DNA of 64,000 nt. Source: Christensenella sp. UBA7862 (GTDB lineage: Bacteria; Bacillota; Clostridia; Christensenellales; UBA1242). The stretch spans positions 39,124-103,123 of the forward strand of contig DLSM01000004.1 of assembly GCA_002500135.1 (NCBI GenBank), in the 5' to 3' direction. The position numbers and the translations under genes are program-made. A model generated the notes under the pieces. It worked only from the letters and a program-made list of their open reading frames with translations, had not been told where the DNA came from and did no database searches. Below, one piece after another: positions 8,641 to 18,536 of the stretch (its first letter is position 1; each line of letters begins with the position of its first letter).

Positions 8641-9945
8641 TTACTTCAAAAAACCTTTGTAATTTCTCATAAGCAGTTGCGCTTCGAGTTGTTTGTCAAG
8701 TTCAAGAGCAACTGAAACAACAATCAAAAGTCCTGTTGCACTGAATGCGTTTACAAGTGAGCCTGATGAGCCGATAAATGTGAAGATGAAACTTGGCACA
8801 AGGGCGATAAGCCCCAAGAATATTGCACCCCAAAGAGTAAGTCTGTTTGAAACCTTTTTGAGGTAGTCAGCGGTTGTTTTGCCTGGTCTATAACCTGGGA
8901 TAAAGCCGCCGTTTTGTTGAATTTGTCTTGAAACGTCCTCTGGGTTAAAGCTGATTTGTGAATAGAAATATGAGAACAACAAGATAAGAATTGCGACCAA
9001 AATTGTATATGGCCATGTGCCAGCACCCATATTCTCTGCATACCACCTATATGCACTGCCTTCTTCGGTGCTATACCAGAAGATGCTCATGACAAGTTGT
9101 GGAAAACTTATAAGTGCTGTTGCAAAGATGATTGGCATAACGCCTGAAGCGTTGATTTTGATAGGAATGTTGGTGTTTTGTCCACCATACATTTTTCTGC
9201 CTTTCATTTGCTTTGCATATTGAACTGGAATTCTTCTTTCTGCACTGTCAATCCAGACAATAAAGCCAAAGATAAGAACGAGCAAAGCGAAGAATATAAG
9301 CAATGTCCAAATGTTTTCAAGATTGGAACTTGAAATGCCTGCGATATTGTTGAAGATTGCTTGTCCAGCAGAGGAAAGCAAACCAACGAAAATCAGGAGT
9401 GACAATCCGTTTCCAATTCCGAGTGCGGTGATTTTTTCGCCAAGCCAAACAGTGAACATAGAGCCAGCGGTCAAAATGCACACAACAAGAGCGCCTGTTG
9501 CCCAAGTTGAGCCGAAGAACACTGCACTATCCAAACTGCTTGCCCCGAAACTAACAACTATGCCAACGCTTTGGATAATTGCCAAAATCAAAGCACAAAT
9601 TCTGGTGTATGCTGAAATCTTTTTTCTTCCGTCTTCACCTTGTTTTGAAAGTCTTTCCAGCGATGGAATAGCAACTGTCAAAAGTTGGATAATGATGGAA
9701 GCGTTGATATAAGGCACAACACCCAATGCTAACACTGCCCCACTGGCAAGTGCGCCACCACTTACGGCACTTATGATATTCAAAAAGTCGCCGCCTGAAG
9801 TGATTGCTGATTTAAATGTGTCAAGCTTAATGCCAGGGGTTGGCAACCAGCAGCCAATCCTATAAACAAGCAACAAAAGTAAAGTAAATATGATTTTTCT
9901 TCTCACATCTTTAATTTTAAATGCTTCTTTAAGGTTCTTAAACAT
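8641..9945 (-). CDS. secY: preprotein translocase subunit SecY
   Basis: The pore of the Sec translocon in the cytoplasmic membrane. It has 434 residues with ten hydrophobic segments, the N-terminal block FTLLLLLVYRIGCWLPTPG, the plug region after it, and the conserved cytoplasmic loop PVQYAKQMKGRKMYGGQ. It works with SecA, encoded at 54972-57641. The start overlaps the stop of rplO by one base. Confidence 0.98.
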   Translation of the reverse strand: MFKNLKEAFKIKDVRRKIIFTLLLLLVYRIGCWLPTPGIKLDTFKSAITSGGDFLNIISAVSGGALASGAVLALGVVPYINASIIIQLLTVAIPSLERLSKQGEDGRKKISAYTRICALILAIIQSVGIVVSFGASSLDSAVFFGSTWATGALVVCILTAGSMFTVWLGEKITALGIGNGLSLLIFVGLLSSAGQAIFNNIAGISSSNLENIWTLLIFFALLVLIFGFIVWIDSAERRIPVQYAKQMKGRKMYGGQNTNIPIKINASGVMPIIFATALISFPQLVMSIFWYSTEEGSAYRWYAENMGAGTWPYTILVAILILLFSYFYSQISFNPEDVSRQIQQNGGFIPGYRPGKTTADYLKKVSNRLTLWGAIFLGLIALVPSFIFTFIGSSGSLVNAFSATGLLIVVSVALELDKQLEAQLLMRNYKGFLK

Positions 9946-10391
9946 TAGACCTCCTCAAATTTGCCTTGTGCGTCCTGAATTTTCTTCTTTGCGGTTTCTG
10001 AAAATTTGTTTGCTTTAACTGTCAAAGCTTTTTCAAGTTTGCCATTTCCAAGAACTTTAACGCCATATTTTTCGATTTTGGAAACAATTCCTTTTTCAAC
10101 AATAGCGTTAGCGTCAACAACAGAGTTTTCGTCAAATCTGTTAAGGTCGGAAACATTCACAACTGTGTAAACTTTTTTGAAGTCTGCATTTGTAAAGCCA
10201 CGTCTTGGCAATTTTCTGATAAGAGGCATTTGACCGCCTTCAAATCCAACACGAACACCGCCCCCGCTTCTGGCATTTTGTCCTTTGTGACCTTTGCCGC
10301 TTGTTTTGCCAACGCCACTTCCAATGCCACGTCCAAGTCTTTTCTTTGAAAATCTTGAATTTTCAGCAGGTTTCAATGATTGAATGTTCAT
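9945..10391 (-). CDS. rplO: 50S ribosomal protein L15
   Basis: Late-assembling large-subunit protein. The Gly-rich N-terminus ([20 protein letters not shown]) and the following [17 protein letters not shown] are diagnostic. Its 148 residues are normal. It sits between rpmD and secY. Confidence 0.98.
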   Translation of the reverse strand: MNIQSLKPAENSRFSKKRLGRGIGSGVGKTSGKGHKGQNARSGGGVRVGFEGGQMPLIRKLPRRGFTNADFKKVYTVVNVSDLNRFDENSVVDANAIVEKGIVSKIEKYGVKVLGNGKLEKALTVKANKFSETAKKKIQDAQGKFEEV

Positions 10392-10424
10392 TTAACTTTC
10401 TCCTTTCACGAAATTTTTTGAAAT

Positions 10425-10640
10425 TTAGTCGATTTCTTCAACCTTAACCAAGTGTTTGACCTTGAAAAGGCTTCCCTTAATGCAATCGTTGTTAGGGAAA
10501 ATTTTTGTTGTGCCGAGTTTTGTAAGTCCCAATGCTTCCAAGATTTTGGCTTGGCGTTTGTCAAACCCAATGACACTTCTAACATAAGTAACTTTAAGTT
10601 GTCCCATGTTTTTTGCTTTCTTTGTGGTTTTCTTTTCCAT
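10425..10640 (-). CDS. rpmD: 50S ribosomal protein L30
   Basis: Small large-subunit protein; the core LKVTYVRSVIGFDKRQAKIL and the C-terminal segment VKHLVKVEEI match the family. It has 71 residues because of a short basic N-terminal extension (MEKKTTKKAKN). A good GGAG-type ribosome binding site supports this start. It lies between rpsE and rplO. Confidence 0.95.
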   Translation of the reverse strand: MEKKTTKKAKNMGQLKVTYVRSVIGFDKRQAKILEALGLTKLGTTKIFPNNDCIKGSLFKVKHLVKVEEID

Positions 10641-10658
10641 TTTCTCTTCTCCCTAGCA

Positions 10659-11336
10659 TTAAATTTCTTCTGGTGATTTGCCACGAAGTGCGGCAATTTC
10701 TTCACGTGTTCTAAGAAGTTTCAAGCCTTCAAGAGTGGCTTTAACTCCGTTGATTTTGTTGTTTGAGCCATGAGCCTTTGTAACGATATCTTTAATTCCA
10801 GCAAGTTCAACCACTGCTCTTGCACTTCCGCCGGCGATAACACCAGTTCCTTGAGGTGCTGGGAACATGTGAACATTTGATGAACCGAATTTTCCGATAA
10901 CATTGTGTGGAATTGTTGTTCCAACGATAGGCACAGAAATCAAATTCTTTTTTGCAGCGGCAGTCGCTTTTTCAACTGCTTCTGGAACTTCGTTTGCCTT
11001 GCCGATTCCAACACCAACAAGACCATTTTTATTTCCAACAACTACAAGCGCACTAAATCTAAGTGTTCTTCCGCCTTTAACAACCTTAGCAACACGTCTA
11101 ACTTCAACAAGTTTCTTATCGAATTCGCTGTCTTCCTTCTTTGGAGCAACTTTTTCTTGTTTTCTCTTGTCGAATTTCTTGTTACCTTGTTTGCGGTCTT
11201 GAGGATTGTCAACTTTAACAGTTGATTTCTCAACTTTTGCAGGTTTCTTTGCAACAACTTCTTCTTGTGCTGTTTGTTCAACTTTTTCTTCAACAGCATT
11301 TTCTTGTAGAACTTCGTTTTCCATATTTTCCTCCAT
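10659..11336 (-). CDS. rpsE: 30S ribosomal protein S5 with N-terminal extension
   Basis: Small-subunit protein involved in decoding fidelity. The S5 core begins near residue 72 ([20 protein letters not shown]), with the typical [19 protein letters not shown] and C-terminal domain. At 225 residues it is about 55-60 longer than most S5 proteins. The extra is an acidic then Lys-rich N-terminus. The extension is probably real: its ATG overlaps the rplR stop (TAATG), and the frame is continuous. Confidence 0.95.
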   Translation of the reverse strand: MEENMENEVLQENAVEEKVEQTAQEEVVAKKPAKVEKSTVKVDNPQDRKQGNKKFDKRKQEKVAPKKEDSEFDKKLVEVRRVAKVVKGGRTLRFSALVVVGNKNGLVGVGIGKANEVPEAVEKATAAAKKNLISVPIVGTTIPHNVIGKFGSSNVHMFPAPQGTGVIAGGSARAVVELAGIKDIVTKAHGSNNKINGVKATLEGLKLLRTREEIAALRGKSPEEI

Positions 11337-11704
11337 TAGAATTCCAAACCTGCCTTTCTTGCACCTTCAGCCAGTTGCAACACTCTGCCTGTATAGAGGT
11401 ATCCACCTCTGTCAAACACCACAGTTTTGATTTTCTTTTTAAGTGCCAATTTTCCGATAAGTTCGCCAACAGCATATGCTTGTTCACTTTTTGACTTACC
11501 CTTAATGTCGTTTGCGATTTCTTTAGACAAAGTTGAAGCACTGCAAAGAGTTTTGCCATTTTCGTCATCTATAATCTGAGCATAGATGTTTGTTGTGCTT
11601 CTGTAAACATTAAGCCTTGGAGCAGCCTTTGTGCCAAAAATGTTTTTTCTTACTCTAAGATGTCTTTTAACTCTCTTAGCGTTTTTGTTTTCTTTATTAA
11701 TCAT
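11336..11704 (-). CDS. rplR: 50S ribosomal protein L18
   Basis: 5S rRNA-binding protein of the central protuberance. The basic N-terminus ([16 protein letters not shown]), the segment [18 protein letters not shown] and the C-terminal [14 protein letters not shown] are diagnostic. Its 122 residues are normal. Its stop codon overlaps the rpsE start. Confidence 0.97.
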   Translation of the reverse strand: MINKENKNAKRVKRHLRVRKNIFGTKAAPRLNVYRSTTNIYAQIIDDENGKTLCSASTLSKEIANDIKGKSKSEQAYAVGELIGKLALKKKIKTVVFDRGGYLYTGRVLQLAEGARKAGLEF

Positions 11705-11722
11705 TTTTTCTCTCCACTATGC

Positions 11723-12268
11723 TTATTTCTTACCTGAAACTTTTCCGACTTTTTTGATAACGACTTCGTCGCTGTATCTGATGCCATATGCGTGATATGG
11801 TTCAACAGGTCTAATTCCTCTTACCATAGCTGCGAATTGACCCACAGCTTCGTTTGAAATGCCTTTTACAACGATTGTTGTTGCATCTGGACATTCAAGG
11901 GTTATCCCTGCAATTTCTTGAACTTCCACAGGGTGTGAAAATCCAACATTCAAAACAACTTTATTGCCTTGTTTTTGGGCTTTGTAACCAACACCGTTTA
12001 TAACAAGTGATTTAGAAAATCCATCTGAAACACCTTTAACCATGTTAGCAATCAACATTCTGTAAAGCCCGTGTTTTGCTTTGCAATCATTGGAATCATT
12101 TGGACGAGTAACAATAACTTCATTGTCCTTAACCTCCACTTTGATAAGTTTGTCAACTTCGCGTGAAAGTGTTCCAAGTTTTCCTGTAACAGTTACCAAA
12201 TTGTTTGAGTCAACTTTAACCTCAACCCCGCTTGGTATGGCAACTGGCATTCTTCCTATTCTAGACAT
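11723..12268 (-). CDS. rplF: 50S ribosomal protein L6
   Basis: Large-subunit protein near the factor-binding site. I chose the ATG at 12268 (MSRIGRMPVAIPSG), which has a GGAGG ribosome binding site just upstream. The frame stays open 16 codons further, but that part overlaps the end of rpsH and has no family match. The duplicated L6 fold spans residues 1-80 and 81-170, with the signature FAAMVRGIRPVEPYHAYGIR region near the end. Length becomes 181. Confidence 0.96.
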   Translation of the reverse strand: MSRIGRMPVAIPSGVEVKVDSNNLVTVTGKLGTLSREVDKLIKVEVKDNEVIVTRPNDSNDCKAKHGLYRMLIANMVKGVSDGFSKSLVINGVGYKAQKQGNKVVLNVGFSHPVEVQEIAGITLECPDATTIVVKGISNEAVGQFAAMVRGIRPVEPYHAYGIRYSDEVVIKKVGKVSGKK

Positions 12269-12281
12269 TTCCCTTTCCTCC

Positions 12282-12680
12282 TTACCAAACGAAAGCCAAG
12301 ACTTCGCCGCCAACATTTTGGCTTCTAGCCTCTTTATCCGTCATAATTCCTTTGTTTGTTGAAACGATTGCAATTCCCAAACCGTTAAGAACTCTTGGAA
12401 TGTCGTTACATTCTGCATAAACTCTGAGTCCTGGTTTTGAAATTCTCTTAAGTCCTTGAATAACTTTTTCACCATTTGGACCATATTTCAAAACAATTTT
12501 GATTGATTTGTAGTTGCCGTCATCAACAAGTTCATATTTTTCAATGTAACCTTCGTTAAAAAGGATTTCAGCAATAGCCTTTTTTGTCTTTGAAGCAGGA
12601 ACTGTAACTTCAGTTCTTTTAATAGTCAACGCATTTCTTATGCGAGTGAGCATATCTGCGATTGGATCTGTAACTATCAT
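12282..12680 (-). CDS. rpsH: 30S ribosomal protein S8
   Basis: 16S rRNA-binding protein of the platform; in E. coli its homologue represses the spc operon. It begins [17 protein letters not shown] and ends [20 protein letters not shown], the family signature. Its 132 residues are normal. It follows rpsZ in the usual L5-S14-S8-L6 order. Confidence 0.98.
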   Translation of the reverse strand: MIVTDPIADMLTRIRNALTIKRTEVTVPASKTKKAIAEILFNEGYIEKYELVDDGNYKSIKIVLKYGPNGEKVIQGLKRISKPGLRVYAECNDIPRVLNGLGIAIVSTNKGIMTDKEARSQNVGGEVLAFVW

Positions 12681-12695
12681 TTTTCTCTTTCTCCT

Positions 12696-12881
12696 TTACC
12701 AACTAGCCTTTTTAACACCAGGTATTTCGCCTTTGTAAGCCAAATTTCTAAAGCAAATTCTGCAAATTCCATACTTTTTTAGAACAGCATGTGGACGTCC
12801 ACAAATGGAACATCTTGTGTACTCTCTAGTTTTGTATTTTTGCTCTCTTTGCTGTTTGTTTATCATTGCTTTTCTTGCCAT
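12696..12881 (-). CDS. rpsZ: 30S ribosomal protein S14, zinc type
   Basis: The 61-residue short form of S14 with four cysteines (CSICGRPH and CRICFRNLA), which bind zinc. It starts [20 protein letters not shown] and ends GVKKASW. This form is typical of Bacillota. It is embedded between rplE and rpsH. Confidence 0.98.
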   Translation of the reverse strand: MARKAMINKQQREQKYKTREYTRCSICGRPHAVLKKYGICRICFRNLAYKGEIPGVKKASW

Positions 12882-12909
12882 AATTTTTTGCTTCCTTTTC
12901 CTCTAAAAA

Positions 12910-13476
12910 TTATCTCTTTGCAAAAGGCATTCCGAATCCTTGAAGGAGAGCATATGCCTCTTTGTCAGTTTTGGCAGTGGTAACAATGATAACATCCATA
13001 CCTCTGACTTTGTCGACTTTTTCATATGAAATTTCTGGGAATATAAGTTGTTCCTTAATGCCCAATGCGTAGTTTCCTCTGCCGTCAAAAGCCTTTGGAT
13101 TTACGCCCTTAAAGTCCCTAACTCTTGGAAGTGCGATAGAGATAAGTCTGTCCAAAAATTCATACATTGTGTTGCCACGAAGTGTAACTTTTGCACCAAT
13201 TTTTTGTCCTTCTCTCACTTTAAAGTTAGAAACTGATTTTCTTGCCAAGGTTGCTATTGCTTTTTGTCCAGTGATTTGAGTAAGTTCATCAAGTGCTAGA
13301 TTAAAGCTTTTTGAGTTATCCTTAACTTCGCCAAGTCCCATGCAAACAACGATTTTCTCGAGTTTTGGGATTTCCATAACGTTTTTATATGCAAACTCTT
13401 TTTGCAATGCAGGAGCAATGGTTGATTTGTAATAATCACGAAGTCTTGCATTATTTGTTGATTTCTTTTCTGCCAT
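12910..13476 (-). CDS. rplE: 50S ribosomal protein L5
   Basis: 5S rRNA-binding protein that contacts P-site tRNA. The signature [15 protein letters not shown] near residue 45, [20 protein letters not shown] and the C-terminal [20 protein letters not shown] are present. Its 188 residues include a short Ser/Asn-rich N-terminal addition. Confidence 0.98.
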   Translation of the reverse strand: MAEKKSTNNARLRDYYKSTIAPALQKEFAYKNVMEIPKLEKIVVCMGLGEVKDNSKSFNLALDELTQITGQKAIATLARKSVSNFKVREGQKIGAKVTLRGNTMYEFLDRLISIALPRVRDFKGVNPKAFDGRGNYALGIKEQLIFPEISYEKVDKVRGMDVIIVTTAKTDKEAYALLQGFGMPFAKR

Positions 13477-13485
13477 TTTTTCCTC

Positions 13486-14025
13486 CTACTTCCCTGTCTT
13501 TTCAGAAGCTGGTTGCTTCTTAGTTTCTTTCTTTACAGCGGTTTTTGCTGTTGTTTTCTTTTCTGCAGTTTTTGCAGCGGTTTTCTTTGCTGCTGGCTTT
13601 TTTGCTTCTGCTTTCACAGCGTCATCTGCCTTAACTTCTGCAGTTTTAACTTTCTTTGCTGGAGCGTCAGATTTTTCAGCCTTTGCTTTTGGAGCAGCTT
13701 TCTTTGTATCAAGTGATGCTCCACATTTTTTGCAAACTCTAACCTTGTCGCCTTTAGCGTTCACGTCCATTTTAACACGAGTTGCTTTGTCGCAATTTGG
13801 GCAAACAATCATAACATTGCTGTTGTCAATTTTGCCTTCTTTCTTGACAATTCCACCCTTGTCTTGAGCAGACTTTGGTTTGTTGTGTTTAACAATCATG
13901 TTAAGACCTTTAACAGTCACTTTCCCTTCAGTTGGGAAACATTCAAGCACAGTGCCTTTTTTACCATTTTCTTTTCCAGTGAGAACAACAACATTGTCGC
14001 CTCTTTTAACATTCAACTTTGCCAT
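13486..14025 (-). CDS. rplX: 50S ribosomal protein L24 with Lys/Ala-rich tail
   Basis: Assembly-initiating large-subunit protein. The KOW domain is at residues 1-60 (VKRGDNVVVLTGKENGKKGT), followed by a zinc-ribbon-like pair (CPNC and CKKCG, about residues 75-103). The usual length is about 100-105, but here a further 72 residues or so form a Lys/Ala/Thr-rich tail with repeated AKK/AEKK units, resembling histone H1-like tails. The tail is coded in frame and ends 9 bp before rplE. Confidence 0.95.
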   Translation of the reverse strand: MAKLNVKRGDNVVVLTGKENGKKGTVLECFPTEGKVTVKGLNMIVKHNKPKSAQDKGGIVKKEGKIDNSNVMIVCPNCDKATRVKMDVNAKGDKVRVCKKCGASLDTKKAAPKAKAEKSDAPAKKVKTAEVKADDAVKAEAKKPAAKKTAAKTAEKKTTAKTAVKKETKKQPASEKTGK

Positions 14026-14039
14026 CTATTGTTTCCTCC

Positions 14040-14408
14040 TTAAAGAACCTCAGGAGCAAGAGAAACGATTTTCATATAACCATTTTCTCTAAGTTCCCTA
14101 GCAACTGGCCCAAAAATACGTGTGCCACGTGGTTGTTTTTGGTTGTCGATAATGACTGCTGCATTGTCGTCAAATCTGATTGAAGAACCGTCATTTCTGA
14201 GGACTCCTTTGCTTGTTCTGACGATAACCGCTTTAACAACGTCACCTTTTTTAACAACACCGCCTGGTGTTGCTTTTTTGACAGAGGCAATAATCACATC
14301 TCCAATATTGCCACTTCTTCTGAAAGACCCGCCAAGAACTCTTATGCACATAATAACTTTTGCACCAGTGTTGTCAGCGACTTTAAGCCTTGTTTGTGGT
14401 TGAATCAT
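14040..14408 (-). CDS. rplN: 50S ribosomal protein L14
   Basis: Large-subunit protein at the subunit interface, forming bridge B8. It starts [20 protein letters not shown] and ends with [20 protein letters not shown], both diagnostic. The 122 residues are the exact family length. Confidence 0.98.
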   Translation of the reverse strand: MIQPQTRLKVADNTGAKVIMCIRVLGGSFRRSGNIGDVIIASVKKATPGGVVKKGDVVKAVIVRTSKGVLRNDGSSIRFDDNAAVIIDNQKQPRGTRIFGPVARELRENGYMKIVSLAPEVL

Positions 14409-14426
14409 GTTCTATTTCCTCCTGTA

Positions 14427-14696
14427 TTACTTAGCTTTTTCGATTATTCTAAGAAGTCTGAAGTGAGTTGTTTTGCTTATTGGTCTTGTTTCCATAATTT
14501 CAACAGTGTCACCAATTTTGCATTCATTATTTTCATCGTGTGCTTTAAATTTCTTAGTTATCTTAACGACTTTTTTGTAAAGTGGGTGTTTTACGTTTGA
14601 AACGACGGAAACAACGATTGTCTTATCCATCTTGTCACTAACGACAACACCTATTTTTGTTTTTCTGTTATTTCTTTTTTCTTCCATCTCGTTCAC
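14427..14696 (-). CDS. rpsQ: 30S ribosomal protein S17
   Basis: OB-fold 16S rRNA-binding protein. The block [18 protein letters not shown] and the later [20 protein letters not shown] match the family. Its 89 residues are normal. It is separated from rpmC by only 2 bp. Confidence 0.97.
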   Translation of the reverse strand: MNEMEEKRNNRKTKIGVVVSDKMDKTIVVSVVSNVKHPLYKKVVKITKKFKAHDENNECKIGDTVEIMETRPISKTTHFRLLRIIEKAK

Positions 14697-14698
14697 TC

Positions 14699-14923
14699 CT
14701 ATGCCTTAACCTTTTTATCGACCTCAGCAGTCTTGCCAAGTTCTCTTTCGGTAAGAACAGTTTTGATTTTTGCAATGTCTTTTTTCAAAGAGTTCAAAAG
14801 CATTGGATTTGCAAGGTTTCCTGTTGCATGTTGAAATCTAAGATTGAAGAGTTCAGTTTTTGTAGCGACCAATTTTGCATTAAGTTCATCGTTGGTCATG
14901 CTTCTAATATCTTTTATTTTCAT
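14699..14923 (-). CDS. rpmC: 50S ribosomal protein L29
   Basis: Two-helix protein at the tunnel exit. The signature [20 protein letters not shown] and [20 protein letters not shown] are present. Its 74 residues include a short charged tail. It overlaps the rplP stop by one base. Confidence 0.97.
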   Translation of the reverse strand: MKIKDIRSMTNDELNAKLVATKTELFNLRFQHATGNLANPMLLNSLKKDIAKIKTVLTERELGKTAEVDKKVKA

Positions 14924-15378
14924 TAAACTGCACCACCTTCCACAATGTTTTCTTCAGTTTTAGCAGTGGATTGTTCTCTGGAGATAATCTTGGTTACGCA
15001 AGGAAGTTTGTGAGAAGCAAGTCTTAATGCTTCTTTTGCAACAGCCTCGTCAACGCCCTTAATTTCAAAGAGCACTCTGCCAGGTTTTACAACTGCAACC
15101 CAATATTCTGGGTTTCCCTTTCCGCTACCCATACGAGTTTCGGCAGGTTTTTTAGTGATTGGCTTGTCTGGGAAAATATCAATCCACACTTTGCCACCAC
15201 GTTTTGTGTATCTTGTCATAGCGATACGAGCGGCCTCAATTTGGTTGGAAGTAATCCAGCATGGTTCAGTTGATTGCAAGCCATAATCGCCATAAGCGAG
15301 TTTGTTTCCACGGGTTGCAACACCTCTCATTCTGCCACGTTGAACTTTTCTTCTTTTCACTCTTTTTGGCATTAACAT
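14923..15378 (-). CDS. rplP: 50S ribosomal protein L16
   Basis: Organises the A site and tRNA CCA-end binding. It starts [19 protein letters not shown] and holds the family blocks FGDYGLQ-like ([20 protein letters not shown]) and [20 protein letters not shown]. Its 151 residues are normal. The ATG overlaps the rpsC stop (TAATG). Confidence 0.97.
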   Translation of the reverse strand: MLMPKRVKRRKVQRGRMRGVATRGNKLAYGDYGLQSTEPCWITSNQIEAARIAMTRYTKRGGKVWIDIFPDKPITKKPAETRMGSGKGNPEYWVAVVKPGRVLFEIKGVDEAVAKEALRLASHKLPCVTKIISREQSTAKTEENIVEGGAV

Positions 15379-16043
15379 TAGACGTTACCTCCTTTTTCAG
15401 CAGGAACTTTCTTTGAGAAAATCTCACCGTTATACACCCAAACTTTAATTCCCAAAATTCCGAATGTTGTTTTTGCTTGTGCAAAACCGTAGTCGATGTC
15501 TGCTCTCAAAGTTTGAAGAGGAAGGCTTCCTTGGTGATATTGTTCTGTTCTAGCAATGTCTGCCCCGTCAAGACGGCCAGCGACCATAGTTTTGATACCT
15601 TTAACGCCCGCTTTCGTTGCCTTTTGCATAGCCATTTTCATAGCACGTCTGAAGTGAACACGCTTTTCAAGTTGGCTTGCAATGCTTTCAGCAATCAAAG
15701 TTGCGTCAGCATCTGGATTTTTAACTTCTTTGATGTTGATTGAGATTGAATCAGCAGAAGTCAATTTCATAATTTCTTTTTTGAGGGCTTCAACGCCAGC
15801 ACCTTTTTGTCCGATAAGAACACCTGGGCGAGCGGTGTAGATAGAAACGATAACTCTTTTTGCAGTTCTTTCAATAACGATTTTTGAAATAGCGCAAGCA
15901 AAGTATTTTTTCTTGATAAAAGTTCTTATGGTGTTATCTTCTTTAAGATACTTAGCAAAATCAGCTTTGCCAACATACCACAAGGAACTCCAGCCCTTAT
16001 TGATACCTATTCTAAGTCCGTTTGGACTAACTTTTTGTCCCAT
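15378..16043 (-). CDS. rpsC: 30S ribosomal protein S3
   Basis: Lines the mRNA entry tunnel. It starts [18 protein letters not shown]; a KH domain covers residues about 40-105 ([18 protein letters not shown]) and the C-terminal domain follows ([20 protein letters not shown]). Its 221 residues are normal. Confidence 0.98.
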   Translation of the reverse strand: MGQKVSPNGLRIGINKGWSSLWYVGKADFAKYLKEDNTIRTFIKKKYFACAISKIVIERTAKRVIVSIYTARPGVLIGQKGAGVEALKKEIMKLTSADSISINIKEVKNPDADATLIAESIASQLEKRVHFRRAMKMAMQKATKAGVKGIKTMVAGRLDGADIARTEQYHQGSLPLQTLRADIDYGFAQAKTTFGILGIKVWVYNGEIFSKKVPAEKGGNV

Positions 16044-16057
16044 ATCTATGCTCTCCC

Positions 16058-16444
16058 TTACTTAACTGTGTCCAATATAACAGTTATATTGCTTGTTCTT
16101 TTTAAGATTTGGTCAACTCTGCCTCTGCCACGAATGTTTTGTCTTTTATAAGTTGGGCCTTGACCAGAGTAAATTTCTGCAACATAAAGGTCTTGTTTGT
16201 TAAGTCCTTTGTTGTTTTCAGCGTTTGCACCAGCAGATTCAACCACTTTGCAAATGAGATCAGCAGCCTTGTTTGGAGTATTTTTCAAAATAGCAACTGC
16301 TTCATTGTAACCCTTTCCTCTTACAAGGTCCATAACAATGTCAAGTTTTGAAGAACTAAGTCTTAAAAACTTTGTTTTTGCATATGGTCTTGTGTCACGA
16401 GTTTGGTTTATTTTTTCTGTTTTTTCTTTAATTCTCTTTGCCAT
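16058..16444 (-). CDS. rplV: 50S ribosomal protein L22
   Basis: Tunnel-lining protein. The core [20 protein letters not shown] and the C-terminal hook region [20 protein letters not shown] match the family. It has 128 residues, with a Lys-rich N-terminal extension of about 20 residues before the conserved [12 protein letters not shown]. Confidence 0.97.
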   Translation of the reverse strand: MAKRIKEKTEKINQTRDTRPYAKTKFLRLSSSKLDIVMDLVRGKGYNEAVAILKNTPNKAADLICKVVESAGANAENNKGLNKQDLYVAEIYSGQGPTYKRQNIRGRGRVDQILKRTSNITVILDTVK

Positions 16445-16455
16445 TTCCCTTCTCC

Positions 16456-16731
16456 TTATTTGCCCTTAGCCTTGTCTGCGCCGTGGCCTCTAAAAGTTCT
16501 GGTTGGAGCAAATTCGCCAAGTTTATGTCCAACCATTTCGGCTGTGCAGTAAACTGGAATGTGCTTCTTTCCATTGTGAACAGCGATTGTGTGTCCAACG
16601 AAGTCTGGATAAATGACAGATGCTCTTGACCAAGTTTTCACAGGTTTCTTTGTGTTAGACTCGTTCATTTCTTTGATGCGATTGAACAATCTTTGTTCAA
16701 CGTATGGTTTTTTCTTTAATGATCTACTCAT
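16456..16731 (-). CDS. rpsS: 30S ribosomal protein S19
   Basis: Small-subunit head protein. It begins [15 protein letters not shown] and contains the signature [20 protein letters not shown] and [17 protein letters not shown]. Its 91 residues are normal. Confidence 0.98.
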   Translation of the reverse strand: MSRSLKKKPYVEQRLFNRIKEMNESNTKKPVKTWSRASVIYPDFVGHTIAVHNGKKHIPVYCTAEMVGHKLGEFAPTRTFRGHGADKAKGK

Positions 16732-16751
16732 CTTTCATAACTCCTCGTAGT

Positions 16752-17576
16752 TTACGACCTACTTATAATAAATTTGTTCGTGCTTTTTTTCTTGTTTCTT
16801 GTCTTATATCCAAGAGCAGGTTTGCCCCATGGTGTAACTGGGCTTGGTCTTCCGATTGGGGACTTACCTTCACCACCACCGTGTGGGTGATCGCATGGGT
16901 TCATAACAACACCACGAACAGTTGGTCTAACACCCATATGTCTTTTTCTTCCAGCCTTGCCGATAGAGATGATTTCGTGGTCAACATTTCCCACTTGTCC
17001 AAGAGTAGCTCTGCACTCTGCTGGAACCATTCTCATTTCGCCACTTGGCATTTTAAGAGTTGCATACTTGCCTTCTTTTGCCATAAGTCTTGCAGAAATT
17101 CCTGCACTTCTAGCAATAACCGCACCTTGGTTTGGTCTAAGTTCAACGTTATGCACAACGCTACCAACTGGAATGTTTTTAAGAGGCATACAGTTTCCGA
17201 CTTTTACTTCAACTTCAACACCGCTCATAACCTTGTCACCCACGTTGAGTCCGACAGGAGCCAAGATGTATGATTTTGCGCCATCTGCATAGTGCAAAAG
17301 TGCAATGTTTGCAGTTCTATTTGGATCGTATTCAAGTGCTTCAACTTTTGCTGGAACATTGTCGTGATTACGTCTAAATTCAATAATTCTATATTTTTGT
17401 CTGTTTCCACCACCATGATGTCTAACGGTGATTTTGCCTTGCGCGTTTCTTCCAGCGTGTTTATTTTTAACAGCGAGAAGAGATTTTTCAGGTTTCTTTT
17501 TTGTAAGGTCCGAAAAATCGGCAGTGGTCAAAAATCTTTGTGATGGTGTGGTTGGATTGTGTCTTTTAATTGCCAT
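16752..17576 (-). CDS. rplB: 50S ribosomal protein L2
   Basis: Required for subunit joining and peptidyl transfer. The C-terminal region [20 protein letters not shown] contains the conserved functional His. The N-terminal OB fold ([20 protein letters not shown]) and SH3-like domain are complete. Its 274 residues are normal. Confidence 0.98.
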   Translation of the reverse strand: MAIKRHNPTTPSQRFLTTADFSDLTKKKPEKSLLAVKNKHAGRNAQGKITVRHHGGGNRQKYRIIEFRRNHDNVPAKVEALEYDPNRTANIALLHYADGAKSYILAPVGLNVGDKVMSGVEVEVKVGNCMPLKNIPVGSVVHNVELRPNQGAVIARSAGISARLMAKEGKYATLKMPSGEMRMVPAECRATLGQVGNVDHEIISIGKAGRKRHMGVRPTVRGVVMNPCDHPHGGGEGKSPIGRPSPVTPWGKPALGYKTRNKKKSTNKFIISRS

Positions 17577-17594
17577 TTTATCTTTCTCCTACCC

Positions 17595-17897
17595 TTAATT
17601 TAAACTCTCAAAGAACTCAATAGGTTTGCTTTCTTTGGTGAGCCAAACAATTGCCTTTTTGTAATCACTTGTTTTGCCAACGCTTCTGCCTTGTTTGGTG
17701 TTTTGAGTTTTAACTTTTCCCTTGACAATAAGGGTGTTCACTTGTTTAACCTTAACTTTGAAGATTTCTTCAACCGCTTGTCTAATTTGAACTTTATTTG
17801 CGTTTAGGTCAACAATAAATGTGTATTTCTTGTCGGAAATTGTTGCATAACTCTTTTCCGAAAGAAGTGGCTTTTTGATAATGTCATATGCGTTCAT
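17595..17897 (-). CDS. rplW: 50S ribosomal protein L23
   Basis: Docking protein at the tunnel exit for trigger factor and SRP. The signature [19 protein letters not shown] and [20 protein letters not shown] match. Its 100 residues are normal. The start overlaps the rplD stop by 4 bp. Confidence 0.97.
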   Translation of the reverse strand: MNAYDIIKKPLLSEKSYATISDKKYTFIVDLNANKVQIRQAVEEIFKVKVKQVNTLIVKGKVKTQNTKQGRSVGKTSDYKKAIVWLTKESKPIEFFESLN

Positions 17898-18523
17898 TGT
17901 TTATAAGCCTCCTCTATTTTTTTGATTGCATCTTTGGTGATGTAAAGTCTTGAATTTGCAACAACATCATAAGTTCCAAGCACGTCAGCATATGTGACAT
18001 GAGCGTTTGGAATGTTGTTTGAAGCACGAAGAATATCGTCATTCTTTTGGTCAAGAACAAACATAACATTTTTCTTGCCAACTTCAAAATTGTTCATAAT
18101 TTCTTGGAAGAACTTTGTCTTTGGAGCTTCCAAAGAAACTTTGTCAAGCACAACAACTTCATTATCTGCAAGTTTTGCACTGATTGCGCTCTTAAATGCA
18201 GCAACTCTCATTGTTTTGTTGATTTTTTGAGAGAAATCTCTTGGCTTTGGTGCAAAAATGATACCGCCGCCTTTCCATTGAGCACTCTTTGTGGAGCCTT
18301 GTCTTGCCCTACCTGTGCCTTTTTGTCTCCAAGGCTTCTTTGCATGTCCTCTTACTTCGCTGCGAAGCAAAGCAGATTTTGTGCCTTGTCTTTGATTATT
18401 GTTGTAAGCAACCACAACTTGGTGAATAAGAGGTTCATTGTATTCACAGCCAAACACTTCTTCTGAAAGAGTAGCTTGTCCTACAACTTCTGCTTTTGTG
18501 TTATAAACTTTAACTTTAGGCAT
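17894..18523 (-). CDS. rplD: 50S ribosomal protein L4
   Basis: Tunnel protein; its E. coli homologue represses the S10 operon. The diagnostic central block is [20 protein letters not shown] followed by [19 protein letters not shown]. Its 209 residues are normal. It is followed without a gap by rplW. Confidence 0.98.
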   Translation of the reverse strand: MPKVKVYNTKAEVVGQATLSEEVFGCEYNEPLIHQVVVAYNNNQRQGTKSALLRSEVRGHAKKPWRQKGTGRARQGSTKSAQWKGGGIIFAPKPRDFSQKINKTMRVAAFKSAISAKLADNEVVVLDKVSLEAPKTKFFQEIMNNFEVGKKNVMFVLDQKNDDILRASNNIPNAHVTYADVLGTYDVVANSRLYITKDAIKKIEEAYKQ

Positions 18524-18536
18524 TTCTAACTACTCC

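Noticed and set aside
12269..12316. Longer start of rplF
   Set aside because: It overlaps the end of rpsH and does not match L6; the start at 12268 has GGAGG in place.
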